A program made the translations under genes and the position numbers. Shown here in pieces: positions 10,869 through 24,028 of a stretch of DNA of 64,000 nucleotides (its first letter is position 1; every line of letters starts with the position of its first letter). Source of the stretch: Acanthosepion lycidas (lineage: Eukaryota > Mollusca > Cephalopoda > Sepiida > Sepiidae); assembly GCA_963932145.1 (NCBI GenBank), contig OZ010616.1, positions 49,620,053 through 49,684,052 on the forward strand, in the 5' to 3' direction. The notes below the pieces were generated by a model, which was given only the letters and a program-made list of their open reading frames with translations, ran no database searches and had not been told where the DNA came from.

Positions 10869-11860
10869 CATTATGTCTTTTGTATACAATCGCTTTCTCA
10901 GATCAGTGGTTAAAATGGCTTTGAACGAATTAATCCCGTAGGTCTTAGTGACGACCCTCCTTTTCGAACCCTGTCAACTGGTGCTACAGAATAACAAAGA
11001 ACTGTACCAGATAACAGAATCACTTGAGGACTTCCAACAGCAGTAACAACTAAAGTGGATAGAACATGTAACTCGAAGAGAAAATAATGACATAATCAAG
11101 ATGTTGACGTTCCACACGACTTCAAACTAAAGGTTAGGAAGGAAACCCCCATCAATACTGGAAAAAGCAATTTCTAGACTTGCGAAACTTATTTTCTTGA
11201 AAATTGTTTTAATAAAAAAAAAATAAAAAAAATTCTAATCGAGAGTAACCATGAGTGATCGGTTAATGAATGTTGAGTGAATTTCGAATGTTTCCTTACA
11301 AGGAAACGGCTAATATTAGAATTACCTTTTTATGCATTGCCTATTTCCCTCTTTCGTTGTGAAAGAATTCACAATATATTTGTTCCATCTTTGATTTATT
11401 GTTTCTTTCTCCGTTATAAGAATTACCGATTTAGATTTTATACATCCTGTCAAAGTGCATGTTTCTTGCTCTGTTATTTTATTTATTTGTGCATACTTAC
11501 CGTATCTATTATATATTCTTTCTATCTGTGAACACTTTTGTTGAGCTCTCCCTCTTTTGCCACCCTACATTTATTTCTAATGTTTGCATTTAATACTCTG
11601 TATTTTGTACCATTCTTTGACGTTGCTAACGTTATTCCTCATATCGATAATTTCATTTATCATCCACTTCTTTTTTTTCTCACTTTCTTTGGAATGAACA
11701 AGTTCACCGATGTCACTACAACTTCTCTTAATGTGTTCCACTTGGAATTTCTTATCATATCTACGCTATTAAATTTGCTTTTGACTCTGTCAGCATACAT
11801 CTGTTTGCAAGTTGAGTAGTTATAGAGTCTGTCATATTGGAGTTTCGGTATTACTTATTA

Positions 11861-11940
11861 TTAGGTTGGTGCAAAAATAATGTCGTTTTCTCACATATGT
11901 TACTATGTGAGAAAACGACATTATTTATGCACCAACCTAA
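11861..11940. mobile_element. 80-bp palindromic MITE with MADE1/mariner-like termini (copy 3), nested in the LINE
   Basis: Starts ttaggttggtgcaaaaataa and ends with the inverse, TA at 11859-11860 and 11941-11942. Same length as copies 1 and 2 and almost identical inside. Confidence 0.93.
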
Positions 11941-12600
11941 TATTTTCTTAATTTTTACCTATATTTTGGTTATTGTTTGGTCGTTTCCCTCTACACCATT
12001 GGACCAATTTCTCTCTGTATTCGTCACAGGAAACTAGTCTGTACTTGCGAACTATTTTAAAATTCCAGTTCATTTTCTACTTGAGCATTTAAATCTCCGA
12101 TGATGATGATAATTTTTGGGAACTTGGCATTATCTAGTATGCGATAGAAGATGCCATTTTCTTCTTCTGTACTTTATACTGTTGGCCCGTATATTATTAT
12201 AATGAATATACTGAACAATTTCTCTTTTAGTTTAACTAGGAGAATTCTGTCCGAACATACCTTTTCAAGTCTTGGTCTGATACAAGTCCTAAATCTATTT
12301 CATTTTTTTAACCGCATGTATATCTGACCCTATGTCTACACTTATGAAATCCCCATTATTTGCCCACGTAATTTCACATACTAGAATGTTAACGCTTAAC
12401 TTGCCTATTTCCTACATGGCATTCACTAGCTGCCCAAGTGAGGTAATTTTCTAAGTTCCGATAAAATCAGGTGATACCTGACGTATATATCTCTCATTAC
12501 TGGGCGTTATTGACGCCGTTATCTTTTACGCGTTTCGCGGTCAAGATGATGAGGATCGATGTGTAGTATCTGTTCCTGTAGCCGTTTTGTTTGCTGTTAT

Positions 12601-13714
12601 CTTCTGTCATTCAATATATATTTGCGGACCAATATACCACACGAAACAGTTCTTTATAATTATTAAGTTTCCTACAATTACAAAATAAATATTTACAAAA
12701 AAAGAAATGAATAAGAAATTCAGTACAAGAAACCTAATCATTGGAAAATTACTTTTCAGGAGACTACTCTCCATGCAAGCCACCAATCTGCCACTGGGTG
12801 GCATGTGGTCCGCTGTCGGATCGCCGACGTGTTTGACTCGGCAATGTTACCAATTGCGGACCGCTAGTGGCCCGCCGGTGGCTGCCACCAGAGGACCACA
12901 GGCATTACTATCGGCCGCCCGCCAGCGTGTCACTAGTGGCTTGCGTGTAGGGTAACGTGCATACATAGTAAAATACACATGCACGTTACGCTACACGCAA
13001 GCCGCTAGATGAAAAGTTCTCAGCCCGATCGACTTCGCAAAGTCAGTACTTCAATAACCAAGCAATATTGATTTGGTGAAGAACTTTTTAGCACCCCTTA
13101 CGCAAACATATTTGTGCACTACCTTTTTATTTTCATTTTATTTGTTTGTTTGTATGTGTGTGTGTGTTTTCTATTGTTGATGGTAAAGAACGTATTAAGG
13201 TTATTTTAAAGAACCCGTTTTCTGCAATTTTAAACATGTAACGAATCATGCTACAATTTGTATTGCGCGAAGTCGCTATTACTGTTGTTCATAAGTTTAT
13301 AGCGGAAAAGTAAAGCAGAAAGAGGTTAAGAAGTTTCAGCATAAATGAATTCAATATTCTCAAAAGATACGAATTGAACAGGTGGATGAGTTTTATACAT
13401 ATTTATATAAAGAAGAAACACCCCGCAGAAGAAAAGAAAGAGAAAAAAAGTAAAGAAAACTTGGACTTAACTAATCATTGTGCGTGGGGGTGTACATGCA
13501 AGTGTGTTTGTTTAAGTGTGGTGTCCACGTAGTTTGTTTGAAAATAAATAGTCGGTTTGCCAGTGAAAGAAATCTACCCCGGTCGAGACAAATGCCGTTC
13601 TCGTTACATCGCGGAGCAAAAAAGAGTGGGAAAGAGTTCATGTATGTTCTTTTCATAACCCTTAATGAAACGCCACCTAGCGAATAGCCTGACAGACAAG
13701 ATGTGTTAAGTTCC

Positions 13715-13718
<4 letters not shown>
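12601..13718. other. Unassigned sequence with a GC-rich repeat-like patch
   Basis: About 12760-13010 is unusually GC-rich for the window (several CpG) and ends in a strong hairpin; it probably is a mobile or satellite-like unit of unknown type. The remainder (13010-13718) shows no recognisable gene. Confidence 0.45.
12933..13008. repeat. Hairpin with 30-bp arms
   Basis: Left arm 12933-12962 (core ggcttgcgtgtag) pairs with right arm 12979-13008 with two mismatches around a 16-base AT-rich loop. It could be the end of a palindromic transposon. Confidence 0.8.

Positions 13719-13798
<80 letters not shown>
13719..13798. repeat. (TA)n(TG)n compound microsatellite
   Basis: TA run to about 13758 followed by TG run with one GTGTGCGTG interruption. 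Confidence 0.97.
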
Positions 13799-13800
<2 letters not shown>

Positions 13801-16800
13801 CCTTGTGTATCTAAAGTTAACATATGTACAAAATAAAATACCGACGAAATTTATAGATCTGTTTTTACCTGTTCATATATACATAAATCTAATTCGTTGT
13901 AAATATTTGCGAGTGGTACTGTACAAACACTACATACCTGATGTCATCTAACTAAATTGGTCATGTAACCAAGTTTTGAAGGGCATAGCTATTTTATTCT
14001 CGGATTTATTTATTTATTTATTTAAGAATGCTGTTTTCTACAAAACACAAAAGAAGGCTTTTAATTACTAAGAGAAACAGAGACAAAGAAAAAAGTAAAA
14101 ATATGAAATAAACTAAAAGAAAGAAAGAACCTTGGATTTGGACGAAAAAGGAGCTTATGATATTTGGAGCAATTCATTCAAGAACTCCCCGGCTAGAGGG
14201 AGTAGAAAACCGTAGATATTAAATTAATACAATTGTTGTTCGGTGTTTGAGGAAGCGCTGCATAATCCGATACTCACGAGGTACGGTTTGGCATCAACGA
14301 TATTGAACTAGTCGTCTGGTTTCTTGCATGTTGCTTGACTTAAATCTGCGAGATCAGGAGTTGTGAAGGTCAAGGCCGTCTTTCTAAGGAGCGGCTAATG
14401 GCGACCGCGACAAGCCAAACGTTTGTCGGGCTCATTTATATTTTGTTGAACTTGCAAAAATTCTGCAACTCATAGTGCAAGTGGTCGGACTAAAAGAATG
14501 TTAAAATACAACCTAGTTCCGGACCATTTTATCTGCACTTGCTGAGACGTCAGAAATCTAATAAGGCGGGATGTGGTAACCTCCATTTATTTGCCGCTTT
14601 TTGAAGTTGCTGCTCGGCTAGAGGCTCAAAAGATTATTTTGTTGTGGGTGTAGGAACTGTCATATCGATTATACCAAATAAATATTTACATGGTGCAGTT
14701 ATATCTACTCAGCTAATGTATCCATTGTGCCTGATAACGGTCAGTAGGTTGAATGTTCAAGACAAGATATATTAAATTTGGCGTTGCAAAACCTAAGACG
14801 CGAGATTACTTGGACATTTGTGATCCTAGATTGCCCAAGTCCTCTCTGTAATTGGTCAAATTTCAAAATGTCCTCGGGTTTTGCAACGTTGAGGTGTGTA
14901 TGAGCTTTGTTGAGCTCGCCAGAATCTATTCATAGTCTTCATTTTGCCAGTTGGATATGCCGTGTTTTCCTATTTCAGATGTGTGGTTAAAGAACATGAG
15001 TTCACGTTGAATAGGAATAATTAACGAGCTTTATTTTCAAGATCTATACACCAGAAGTCCTCTCCCTTCCTTATAAAGAGTCACTTTTCCTTTATCTCTG
15101 CTCAGAGCTATTCCTCTTATACCACTGTCTAAAGTATCAACACAGGAACCTCGAATCTGTTATGGTCCATAATGGATATTTCCTATTTCTAAAAATAAGC
15201 TTGTCATCAGTGAAGATAAAAAATAAGGATATTACATCATCCTACCTGCCATTATTATAAAAACTATCCTTCCACCACAAGAGGGCCAGTAGAATAGTGT
15301 AGAGAACAGTAGAGTAGACTAGGGTATCTGTAGCAATAGTCAGTGATGACAAGACAAGTAGCAGTGCAGAAACACATGTCTAGCCAGCACTCCGTGAAGA
15401 TCGAAAACTGATGATTTCCAGACAACCCCTCACAAACGAAATTCTCGGAACCAAACCAAGTAAGCACTGATTTTTAGACAAAAGAGACATTGTGAACATT
15501 TTTACACACACCATACCAATATTGTGTAATTCACATCACAAAAAGTAAATACAAATTCTTGTTATTTATGACAACGTGTGTCTCAAGTTTTTATTGTTGT
15601 TGTACGTTTTAAGAATTTTAATTTGTCATTAATATCAACCCTGTTACAGTCAACAAATAATAACAATGGGGAAAATAATACATTAACACCAACTTGTCAA
15701 CCCAGTTACAAATCTTTCGTTGGCGCACGACATAATAGTTTTGAAGTTCAGCCCTTAGGCTAAGGTCAATCGGAACCAAAAAATGACATCTGAATTCTCA
15801 ATTCAGGATGCACTCATCTCGCTTGTGCATTTTAACACCAACAATCAGATTTTCGCCTCTTAATACTGTTATAGACAAGCGTATGGTTGCAAGAAAGAAC
15901 TACGACAACAGCAGAAATAGGTTTACGTGGTTTATTTCAACAGGAACGTGAGGGTTTGGGACAGCTACCTTGTGGTATAGTTCATAAGCCGGTTTCGGAT
16001 CTAGGTCGATCTCTCATAGTAGTTCACACATGTTGACGGTGTTTGATGCTCCCTTGCTGACAGCTGCTGACCGTGACGGTTCTCTTCCCTGGCCACCTGT
16101 GGACTGCCCGTTGAACTTCCGTGTGTCCCCTTTTATAACGTTTTTTTATGGCTTAACAGGCTCGAAAAACGAAGCGAGTATAATTAGGAGGGAAGCATTT
16201 TTATTGGACGAAAAATAGAACACTTTAAATATTATTTTATTTTTCGACCGGAACTCGTGTGTCGGGAACATTTGTAAACGAAAATAATGGTCATTTTGTG
16301 ACGGGGCTTTGTCCCGTTCCCGTCCGGCTCTCGCTCTTGAGTATTTGCCTGTAAATCAGCCGAGATATGTCTTATTTTATTTTATAACAATACTAACGAT
16401 CCAAATCTGATTGATTTCTTCCTCTCTAGTAGAGAATGAACCAATACGTTTTCTCTACGCATTGATTTTGGTTGGTGTGATTTTTGTTCCACCAAATTCT
16501 CGTTCTCTTCGCTTTGTTAGTGTTTAGTGTTACATATGTATGGGTCTGGGTATGCTTATATGATTGGCCCGTAGTTAGTACGGATGATTATGCGTATATG
16601 TGGGGGTGAAGTGTGGGGTTATGTGGATTTACAAGTGTTGTTTTCGGATAACGTCCTTAATCCTAATATACACCAATTTTTGGCCTTTTAAAAATGCATG
16701 CAGAGATAATTTATACAAAGATATATTGCGTGTACTGATAAAATTTTATATCTCTTAAAATTAAACAATATAATATTTAAAGGGTTCATAAGTTCATATC

Positions 16801-16849
16801 AGAAAGTTCTTGTATTAGACTAAAAACATCTAAGACCTTTAGCATATAA
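13799..16849. other. No gene seen; mixed unique and repeat-like DNA
   Basis: Both strands read; only short frames without recognisable motifs. The 15900-16200 part has higher GC and a TTTTATAAC box, and could be an LTR or SINE remnant, but I found no second copy to define its ends. 14200-15100 is moderately GC-rich and likewise unassigned. Confidence 0.4.
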
Positions 16850-16851
16850 TA

Positions 16852-16951
16852 TTAGGTTGGTGCAAAATAATGACGTAATAATGTCTTTTTTTGACGTATT
16901 TTTAACGTCAAAAAACGACATTATTACGTCATTATTTTTGCACCAACTTAA
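16852..16951. mobile_element. 100-bp palindromic MITE with MADE1-like termini but a different interior (copy 4)
   Basis: Ends ttaggttggtgcaaaa and ttttgcaccaacttaa, with TA at 16850-16851 and 16952-16953. The inside reads aatgacgtaataatgtc then a ttgacg/cgtcaa palindrome and differs from the 80-bp copies, so it is a sister subfamily mobilised by the same termini. Confidence 0.9.
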
Positions 16952-17690
16952 TAGATAGCAGGTGAGTAAGAGAGAAAGAGAGGAAAGTCCTTGTAAATGT
17001 GTTTAATGTAGGCATCTAATTGATAGTAGTAATCCTCTTGACTCTGTGACATCTTTAGGTATCCGAAAATGTAGGCATGAGAGAACGGACGCAATTATTT
17101 CATTGACTCTGTTTTCTTCGTCTGGTCGTCTCTCTGTGTGTTTATCACTTTTATGAGACAAAGGAATTCACTTCATAATTGTCTCTTGATTTCCGATTGG
17201 TTCACAGGACTCATTTGACACCCCCTCCCTTCTTCACCTACATTTAGACATGATTACCTTTTGGCCACTTTTATTTATTTATTTTTTATTTTTCTTATCT
17301 TTTCGTTTTTATTTTTTTTATGGGAAACTAAAATGATTTGACAACTTTTAGTTTTCTGGGTTTTTCTTTTAAATAGTGAACTTTTTATTTTATTTTCTAT
17401 CACTACATATATTTCTGTTGTTTCGTTAGCTAGCAAAAAGTTAAGTTCATATAGTTACTGAGATATATCTGTTTTCTAGCGCACACTTTTTTGCTTATTA
17501 AATTGAGTTTTTTTGGAGTAACATATCGGGATTAAATCCTTCAGGACTGTTTGTTTTTGTGCGTTTGTTCTTTTTAAAGTAGTAAATGAAATCCAAACGA
17601 AAACTGAATAACCTAGCTGATGCTTAGCCATTTTAAGTTAGTTTTATCAGAAAAAATTTCGAGTTGGCAATATTGATTACAAGCAGTAGA

Positions 17691-18317
17691 GCCCGGCGTT
17701 GCCCGGGGATGTAACAGTAAGAGATAGATCAAGTATCGACCATCATGAAGACTGAAAAATAAAATTGACAAAGATTATTGTTTAAGGTTGACAGACACGG
17801 ATGTCTTAATTAGTTTTTTTTTTTTTTGTTTTTGTTTTTTTACGAATTGGCCAAACCCAAACTCAAACAAAAACATTGTTTTCAATCGTTATGAGTCTAC
17901 CGATTGAATAGAATTTTATTATAAATAATTGTATTGTAAATGGAATTTTTAAAGCATTCTGAATGTAAAGATAAAGAAAAAAGTGTGCAAGACAATAAGA
18001 AACACTACTTGCCAAAAAAAAGTGAAGTTTTGTTGAAATCGGTTGAAAAATGTACACACACACACACACAAACCACCTGGGTTTTATAATAAGTATAACT
18101 CGATATGAGTTGTCCCCCTTTCATTCCACGAAAGCGATGCCTAATCGTGTTTTCAAATTGATTTCCACATTTTGGCGCTGTCAGAACCACCGCAAGGTAA
18201 TTTTACGTAGTCCTGTGAAGTTTTGTTGAAATCGGTTGAAAAATGTAAGAAATCCGATCCAATATATAAACGTACAGACACACACACACACACACAACCT
18301 GGGTTTTATAATAAGTA
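17691..18317 (+). repeat. Repeat cluster beginning gcccggcgttgcccgg and ending in two tandem tail units
   Basis: A GC-rich head (17691-17706) is followed by AT-rich sequence. Two tail units then share gtgaagttttgttgaaatcg (18022 and 18215), a (CA)n run, and acctgggttttataataagt (18075 and 18297). I take it as two tail copies of one interspersed element. The class is unknown to me. Confidence 0.6.
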
Positions 18318-21300
18318 AGATTATTATTCTATTTGTTAGACTTTTACCTGAAACACACAGACTGCTGTACTCATCTGTCACGATAAAAATATTGATGATT
18401 TTAGATCAAAGACACACCAGAAAGTCTGAAAGTATAACCATTGGTGTGTTTTCTCACGAATCAAAGCTTAACATTCGAAACGGCATTTACTGGTACGGTC
18501 TTTGAACAGAAAGGTACGAAAAGCTGATATATTTGGAAGGGAAAGGATTAAAATTTACAATATGTTTGTTTGGATAAAAAAATATAAAATGGACAAAATT
18601 GAACTAGGTATTAATAATTCATTACGGACTTACTTTTTTTTTTTATAAAAGTAACTCATAAAAATCCAATTTGAAAGCTTTCACAAAGAACCTATTTCAA
18701 ACCATTAAATATCCCCCAAAACAAATTTAATTTATCAATCTGAAGCTTACCTTGTGGGAAAATTAAATAAAATCAGTAAGTAATAATAATAATAATAAAG
18801 AACAGAAAAATACAGATTACAACCTCTAAACACCTTTGTCTAGGTCAGCAGGCGAGCGAAACTCTTTTCATCTCTACTGCTGCTATCTGACTCTCATTTT
18901 TACAGTCACGCCTGATTTTCTTCACCCTCTTACTGATTTGCTACCATTACTATCACCACCCATTAACGGACCATTGTTTTCATCCTATTGCCAGCTGACC
19001 TAACGAAATTCAAACACGACAGATACTCCACTTCGCCTCTTACCTAAAAAGAAACCGAAGAAAAATTCACGACATCCGCAGAAATGACTGGTACCTTTAA
19101 AAATAATAATAGCGGATCGTGCAGGAAACGCACCATTTTAGTAACTCAACATTTTACCTGTCGTTAAAGAATTAAAAATAGGATAAAATGCTGCCAACAT
19201 TTCTACATGAAACGAGTCGCTCTAATTAATTTCAACAACGGCAACGTGACACCACATAAAAAACTTTCGTGAAATACAAGAAAATATTTCATTTTCTCCA
19301 AAATACAAAAAAAATTCTCAAAAAAATACTTATTGACATCCATTCTGAAAATCAACAAAATGTGTCCTCGGTCAGACTGAAACTTGTAACATAGTCAAGA
19401 TTGCCTCTAAATACCAGCCACTATTTTCACATAAATGTATTTGTAGTGCTCTTCTTATGGGCAGAGATGTATTGTGGCAAAATAAAATCAACAAATAAAA
19501 TGATAATGATAAATAATAAAAAAGAAAAAGAAACACATTTCCCCATGCATAAATAAAGGAACAAGGAACTTTTTTTTTTATCCCAAATGGCCTCATCAAA
19601 CGCCGTTAAGTGATACTGGAAGTTTATAAAAAGACATATTTTCTTTCCTTCTGTGTGTGTGTGTGTGACTTACTCACTCACTCGTCCTTACTCCAAGATG
19701 TAGAACCATGTGTTAAAAAGACGGCCCATATGGGACGCATTCTTTTCTCCGGTCCACTGACGACTGGATTTCATTTTCATTTTCCAACGCATGACGTTCG
19801 CACGTGTTTTCCAAAGCCTCCATCTATGAAGTAAGAAAAGCTTTCCTTTGTTTGTTCCAACTCTGCGCAAGGCTTACTTGTGTTTCACCATTATAACCAT
19901 CCGGCACTTCACCGATTAAATAAGACAAATTTTTCTTTGTTTGTTCCAACACTGCGCAAAGGTGACTTGAGCTCGACCATTATAACGCTTCTTATACTTA
20001 CTTACCCTGACTCTTGAACCAAAAAGAAAACGCACATGCTAAAGAGACATCGAGGACTTTGTTTCCTTACAGTTTATGTAAAAAGGAATATAAATAATCT
20101 GTAGTAGAAACCCATGTTTTTAGATGATGCTTCTTTAATTGTTTATATATGAAGACGCGCCCCATTTAAAATACACTCAACACACAACCATTAAATGCCA
20201 TAATCTCAACAAGTAGAAACAAGTAGTATTGTGGCAGTCAATTGCTCTCACTAATTTATATTACACAATGCCACAAAATAATAACAAGAAGAAGAAACAA
20301 GAAAATTCAGACGAGAGAAATTGTACAAATAAATAGATTGTTGTAATAAATATGGCGACAAAGATGAGGACAATAGTCCGAATAATGTAAATAATGTACA
20401 TAATACCTCATCTCAGAAATATAGACAGATATTAAATAGATTTTTATATAACAAATGTTCAAAACAGTTGTTATGAATGTTGTTTAAATGGCGAAATATA
20501 CTTGTCTTTTTAGATTTTATGTGAGATAATATTCCAGTTTGATAGACTGCAAGTTGTAGGGTAATTTATGTGAATTTGGAAAAATTCAGTTCAATGTAAT
20601 ATTGTTTGTACTCAAAATAAACAGTTCAAAGTTTGTGGGAAAAGCATGTGTGGGTGTGACTTACGTTGTGTTTGACGTTTGAGTGTTTGTCGTTCCGTTG
20701 TTTGCCGACGTTTAATTTGCATTGAATGAAAGAAATAGACTGTGGTTATGCTAAAAAAGGATGTTTAGCTTATAGTCTGAACTTCAGTTGAGAGTTATTT
20801 TAGGATGAGTGTCGTGACGTAGCGTGTAGCTTTTTCCGCTGATTATTTCCCACTCCCTTTTTCTTAATTTTTTGTTGTTTATATAAGCAATATAAGTCAC
20901 GTGATAGGCTCTAGAAGATGTTTTAAAATTTTGGCGCAAGTGTACTTTGAACAGTTTAAATTAAGGTCATACATGTGGACGTGTTAGATGATATTTTTGA
21001 ACCAATCAAATTACTTAGTTGTGTAATTTAATTTGGAGCCCATGTTTTGATCAACTATTGAAGTTTTGAAAACAATATAGGATATAACCTCCGTATATTA
21101 CATTCACCTAAGACAAAATAAGTGAAATTTTACACATCATATCAAACAAACAACTAAGATACCAAAATATTTAAAATAAAAAATAGAGAATTTAGAATTT
21201 AGAAAAAACGGTTTTAGATCAAAATAATGTCATTGAAAGAAAAATAAAAGTTCTAAGAAAAAAAAGCATATTTATTTTTCGTTTATCACTCCATTTCCAT

Positions 21301-21526
21301 TTTTCTGTACATTTCTTAACTTCAGTGTACACAGATTTTTTTATGATTTTCTGTTACTTTCAATGGGTCACGACTTGTCATGATGTTATTTCATTTGTTT
21401 TTAGTACTAAAAGATTTTGTTTACAAAAAAATTGAACAAAGATTTCAAAAACCCAGAAATTGCAAAACCAAGTTGCGCTTAAATTTTCTTGTTATCTAAA
21501 TTGACTTTTCTGCTATTTTGTGGGTA
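18318..21526. other. No gene seen; includes one fragment of the TIR repeat family
   Basis: Short open frames without recognisable motifs. A pair of similar blocks (aaatttttctttgtttgttc near 19926 and the related ctttcctttgtttgttcc near 19840) suggests a local duplication with the following ttgtttgttccaactctgcgcaa. 20343-20445 carries a repeat fragment listed separately. Confidence 0.4.
20343..20445 (+). repeat. Fragment of the TIR repeat family (right end)
   Basis: Contains atggcgacaaagatgaggac, agtccgaataatgtaaat and acctcatctcagaaatatag, in the same order as the inverse strand of 28205-28290 and the right end at 56975-57045. Only one end is present here. Confidence 0.7.
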
Positions 21527-21712
21527 CAGTGTAACCCGGATATAAGAGAGTTGTCGGGACCGGAGAAGAAGTTTCTTATATCCGGGTTTCTCTCATATCC
21601 GGGTTTGGTCTATTTTGTTTAGGTAAGTATGGCTCTAATTTGGGACCAGATAAAATCGCTCTTATATCCGGGTTTCTCTTATATCCGGGTATCTTATATC
21701 CGGGTTACACTG
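21527..21712. mobile_element. 186-bp pogo/Tigger-like MITE
   Basis: The ends are cagtgtaacccggatataag and its inverse, flanked by TA at 21525-21526 and 21713-21714. CAG...CTG ends with a TA target are characteristic of pogo/Tigger elements. The block cttatatccgggt is repeated internally several times, giving a stack of subterminal repeats. No coding capacity. Confidence 0.85.
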
Positions 21713-21831
21713 TAATATGTTTAATATGTTTTAAATTGAATTTTTTTAGATTTTGTCCATTAAACACACACACACACACGCTGAATTCAGAACCTTGAAA
21801 AACATGTTCATTCTCTTTAAAATCAAAACTA

Positions 21832-22165
21832 CAGGGTGGTCCGAAGCCTTGTCACCCCTATCAAAAAGTAACGAGAACAATAGAACAACAATACTGTAAT
21901 ACTGGATTCAGTTTCTTCACTTTCATACACTGAGAAAGTCTGTATGAACACCACCCTTTTTTGTGGCACAAAATTATGCGGCGCCATGTCTTGTGTAATA
22001 TTTTACGAAGCTGTGCTTTGTTGATTATTGCAAAGGCTCTCCGAACGGCGTCCTTTAACTGATGGGTATTCTGGTACCGTTCATGAGAAACTCTCTCCTT
22101 GATAATACACCACAGAACGTTAAAATAGAAAATTATATTGTGTATGGGGTGGCCCACCCTATATA
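21832..22165 (-). mobile_element. IS630/Tc1-mariner-type element remnant with transposase C-terminus
   Basis: A minus-strand frame (21861-22157) contains LWCIIKERVSHERYQNTHQL, KDAVRRAFAIINKAQLRK and TWRRIILC. This is the layout of the C-terminal part of DDE transposases of the Tc1/mariner group (LW..IK.RV...T...L...I...F). The right side carries agggtgg sequences in both orientations (tatagggtgggccacccc) and the left side acagggtggtccgaag, suggesting terminal inverted repeats with most of the transposase deleted between. Confidence 0.55.
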
Positions 22166-22432
22166 AAATTATAAATAGTTAATAAAATTATATTATGAAA
22201 GAAGAATATTTCGAGTATGGAGTCGGAGTGGGACCTTCTAAAATTTCAGGAATCGGAGTTGAGGGTTTGGGCTACCGACTCTACATCCCTGACTAGACTG
22301 GTATCAAACTGGACATGTTAACTTATCCCAGACTACTAGTACGAACCTTGGTTTTGGCTAACATCAAAAGTCTCTTTGTGTTAATATTTTTTGATTGGAT
22401 AATATTTTATTTTCTGGCGTTTATTTCTTTTG

Positions 22433-22435
<3 letters not shown>

Positions 22436-22490
<55 letters not shown>
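22436..22490. repeat. (TA)n microsatellite
   Basis: About 27 TA units. A block at 22214-22300 just upstream (ggagtcggagt ... ctaccgactctac) looks like an interspersed repeat tail but is not classified. Confidence 0.96.
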
Positions 22491-22495
<5 letters not shown>

Positions 22496-23812
22496 GAAAT
22501 TTATGCATCGAGCCTCTCAGAGTTTTGGTTGTTTTTAGTCACAAATTGGTAGACTCTAGTCCAGAAAATAACTTCCGCAGTTTTGCTGCTGGATTCAGTT
22601 TTTACTTCTTTCTCTCGAGGGTTGCTTTCTCTTTAGATGAGAGAGAATTATGAAGAGAAAAGGATAGGAAGATATAAGAGTTTTAACGGAGAGCGCCTTA
22701 TTTTAATTTTAATTCTTTTTGTTTTGTTTATATGCATTATTTTTATATTTTATTTTTATCGGGCTAACTACAAGTACATAAGATCTAATACAATATTTTT
22801 TCCTAAGTTTCATATCTAACACAAATCTTTAGCGAATTGTGATTGTTGTCTTTTATAAGTTAATTTGAAGTGCTTCAGCTTAATAAAATAATAATTGCTT
22901 TTATAACTCTTAGTAACCTTTAGTTAGCTAGATTCTTAAAATTATTTTCCTCATTTGCTTATTGTTAAGATTGTGGCTGAAAGGACCGCAGTAAGCTAGT
23001 GAGATCAGTAAAATTAAAAGAACAAGACAAACAAGACTGAAAACATTGAAGTGAAACTTGAACGAAGTTTGCATTTTTGACAAGACATTAACAAACAGAA
23101 TACAAAATGTACGAATAGAATTGTAGAAAATATTCCTTTTGTACGCCTTATTATTATTAAGGTAAGATAATAAATTCAAAAATAAAAATGTTTGGGACAT
23201 AGAAGCTTATATAAATTATAATGTTTTGTTTTTTTGTTTTTTTAATAAAATTTTCATTTACTTATATTGTAGAGGGTAAGCGGGAGTTAACAGTATCAAA
23301 TCAAAGGAGCGAATGACAAAAATAAACACACCACACAAAGGCTCCGCGCAGCCTTCCGTTTTCAAACACACTTCAAATTTTCAATTTAATAAAAATAAAT
23401 AGTTAATAAAATCAGCTCTCGACAATAAAGACAGGCTTCTGGAGCCTACACAAGGCGATAAAATTTTTTATTTTTTATTAAACTCGGCAGACAGAAGGGC
23501 TGAAAGCAGTAAAGAAACACAAATCAACCTCGGCGTCTTGTCTTTCTCACCAAAGCAATAGAGAATTCCCTTTGATCTTTGTCTCCCAACTCCACTTTCT
23601 CTTTTCTCTCTTCCTCACTGAAACACTATTCATGTTAATTTCCTTACAGTCAAAGAGAAGTTTTTAACTTTCATTTCATGATAAGTAGTTACAGTTAAAA
23701 TTTGTGTCTCTTACGTTTAAATAAATATCATCATTTTATTTGAACGCACAACAATCTTTTCTCTCATTTTTTTTTTTATTCCGCAAATGGTGCCCCATGG
23801 AATTGTAGAGGA
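22491..23812. other. No gene seen
   Basis: AT-rich DNA with scattered short frames; no motif or exon that I can support on either strand. Confidence 0.45.
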
Positions 23813-23936
23813 CCGGTGAGTGAAGTTGAGAAGAAAACACGTGTGTTTAAATTTCCTGCTAGAAGAAGGTCTAGCTACAAGAGAATGTTCGACTTGAATT
23901 AAGTCCAACTGAAGATATAGAAGACAAACAAACAAG

Positions 23937-24028
<92 letters not shown>

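Larger units (their letters stand above)
9546..12600 (-). mobile_element. LINE (endonuclease-RT, RTE/jockey-like) remnant, minus strand, with nested insertions
   Basis: Minus-strand fragments in order from right to left: an endonuclease/exonuclease/phosphatase block with VYGPTV and GDLNAQVENELEF (about 12060-12200), linker sequence (11200-11830), RT palm and thumb fragments (10242-10660), and the C-terminal region with KIRVFNCYMSSMLLYNSECWTI (9546-9960). Many stops and shifts. Nested in it are a TIR element (10015-10216) and a MITE (11861-11940). A piece of LINE C-terminus in plus orientation (WIEHVTRREN, about 10930-11170) interrupts it. Family level is uncertain; the same family forms the copy at 26190-28180. 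Confidence 0.75.

Noticed and set aside
15870-16330. LTR of a retrotransposon
   Set aside because: A TATA-like box and raised GC are present, but there is no second copy and no TG...CA ends in the window.
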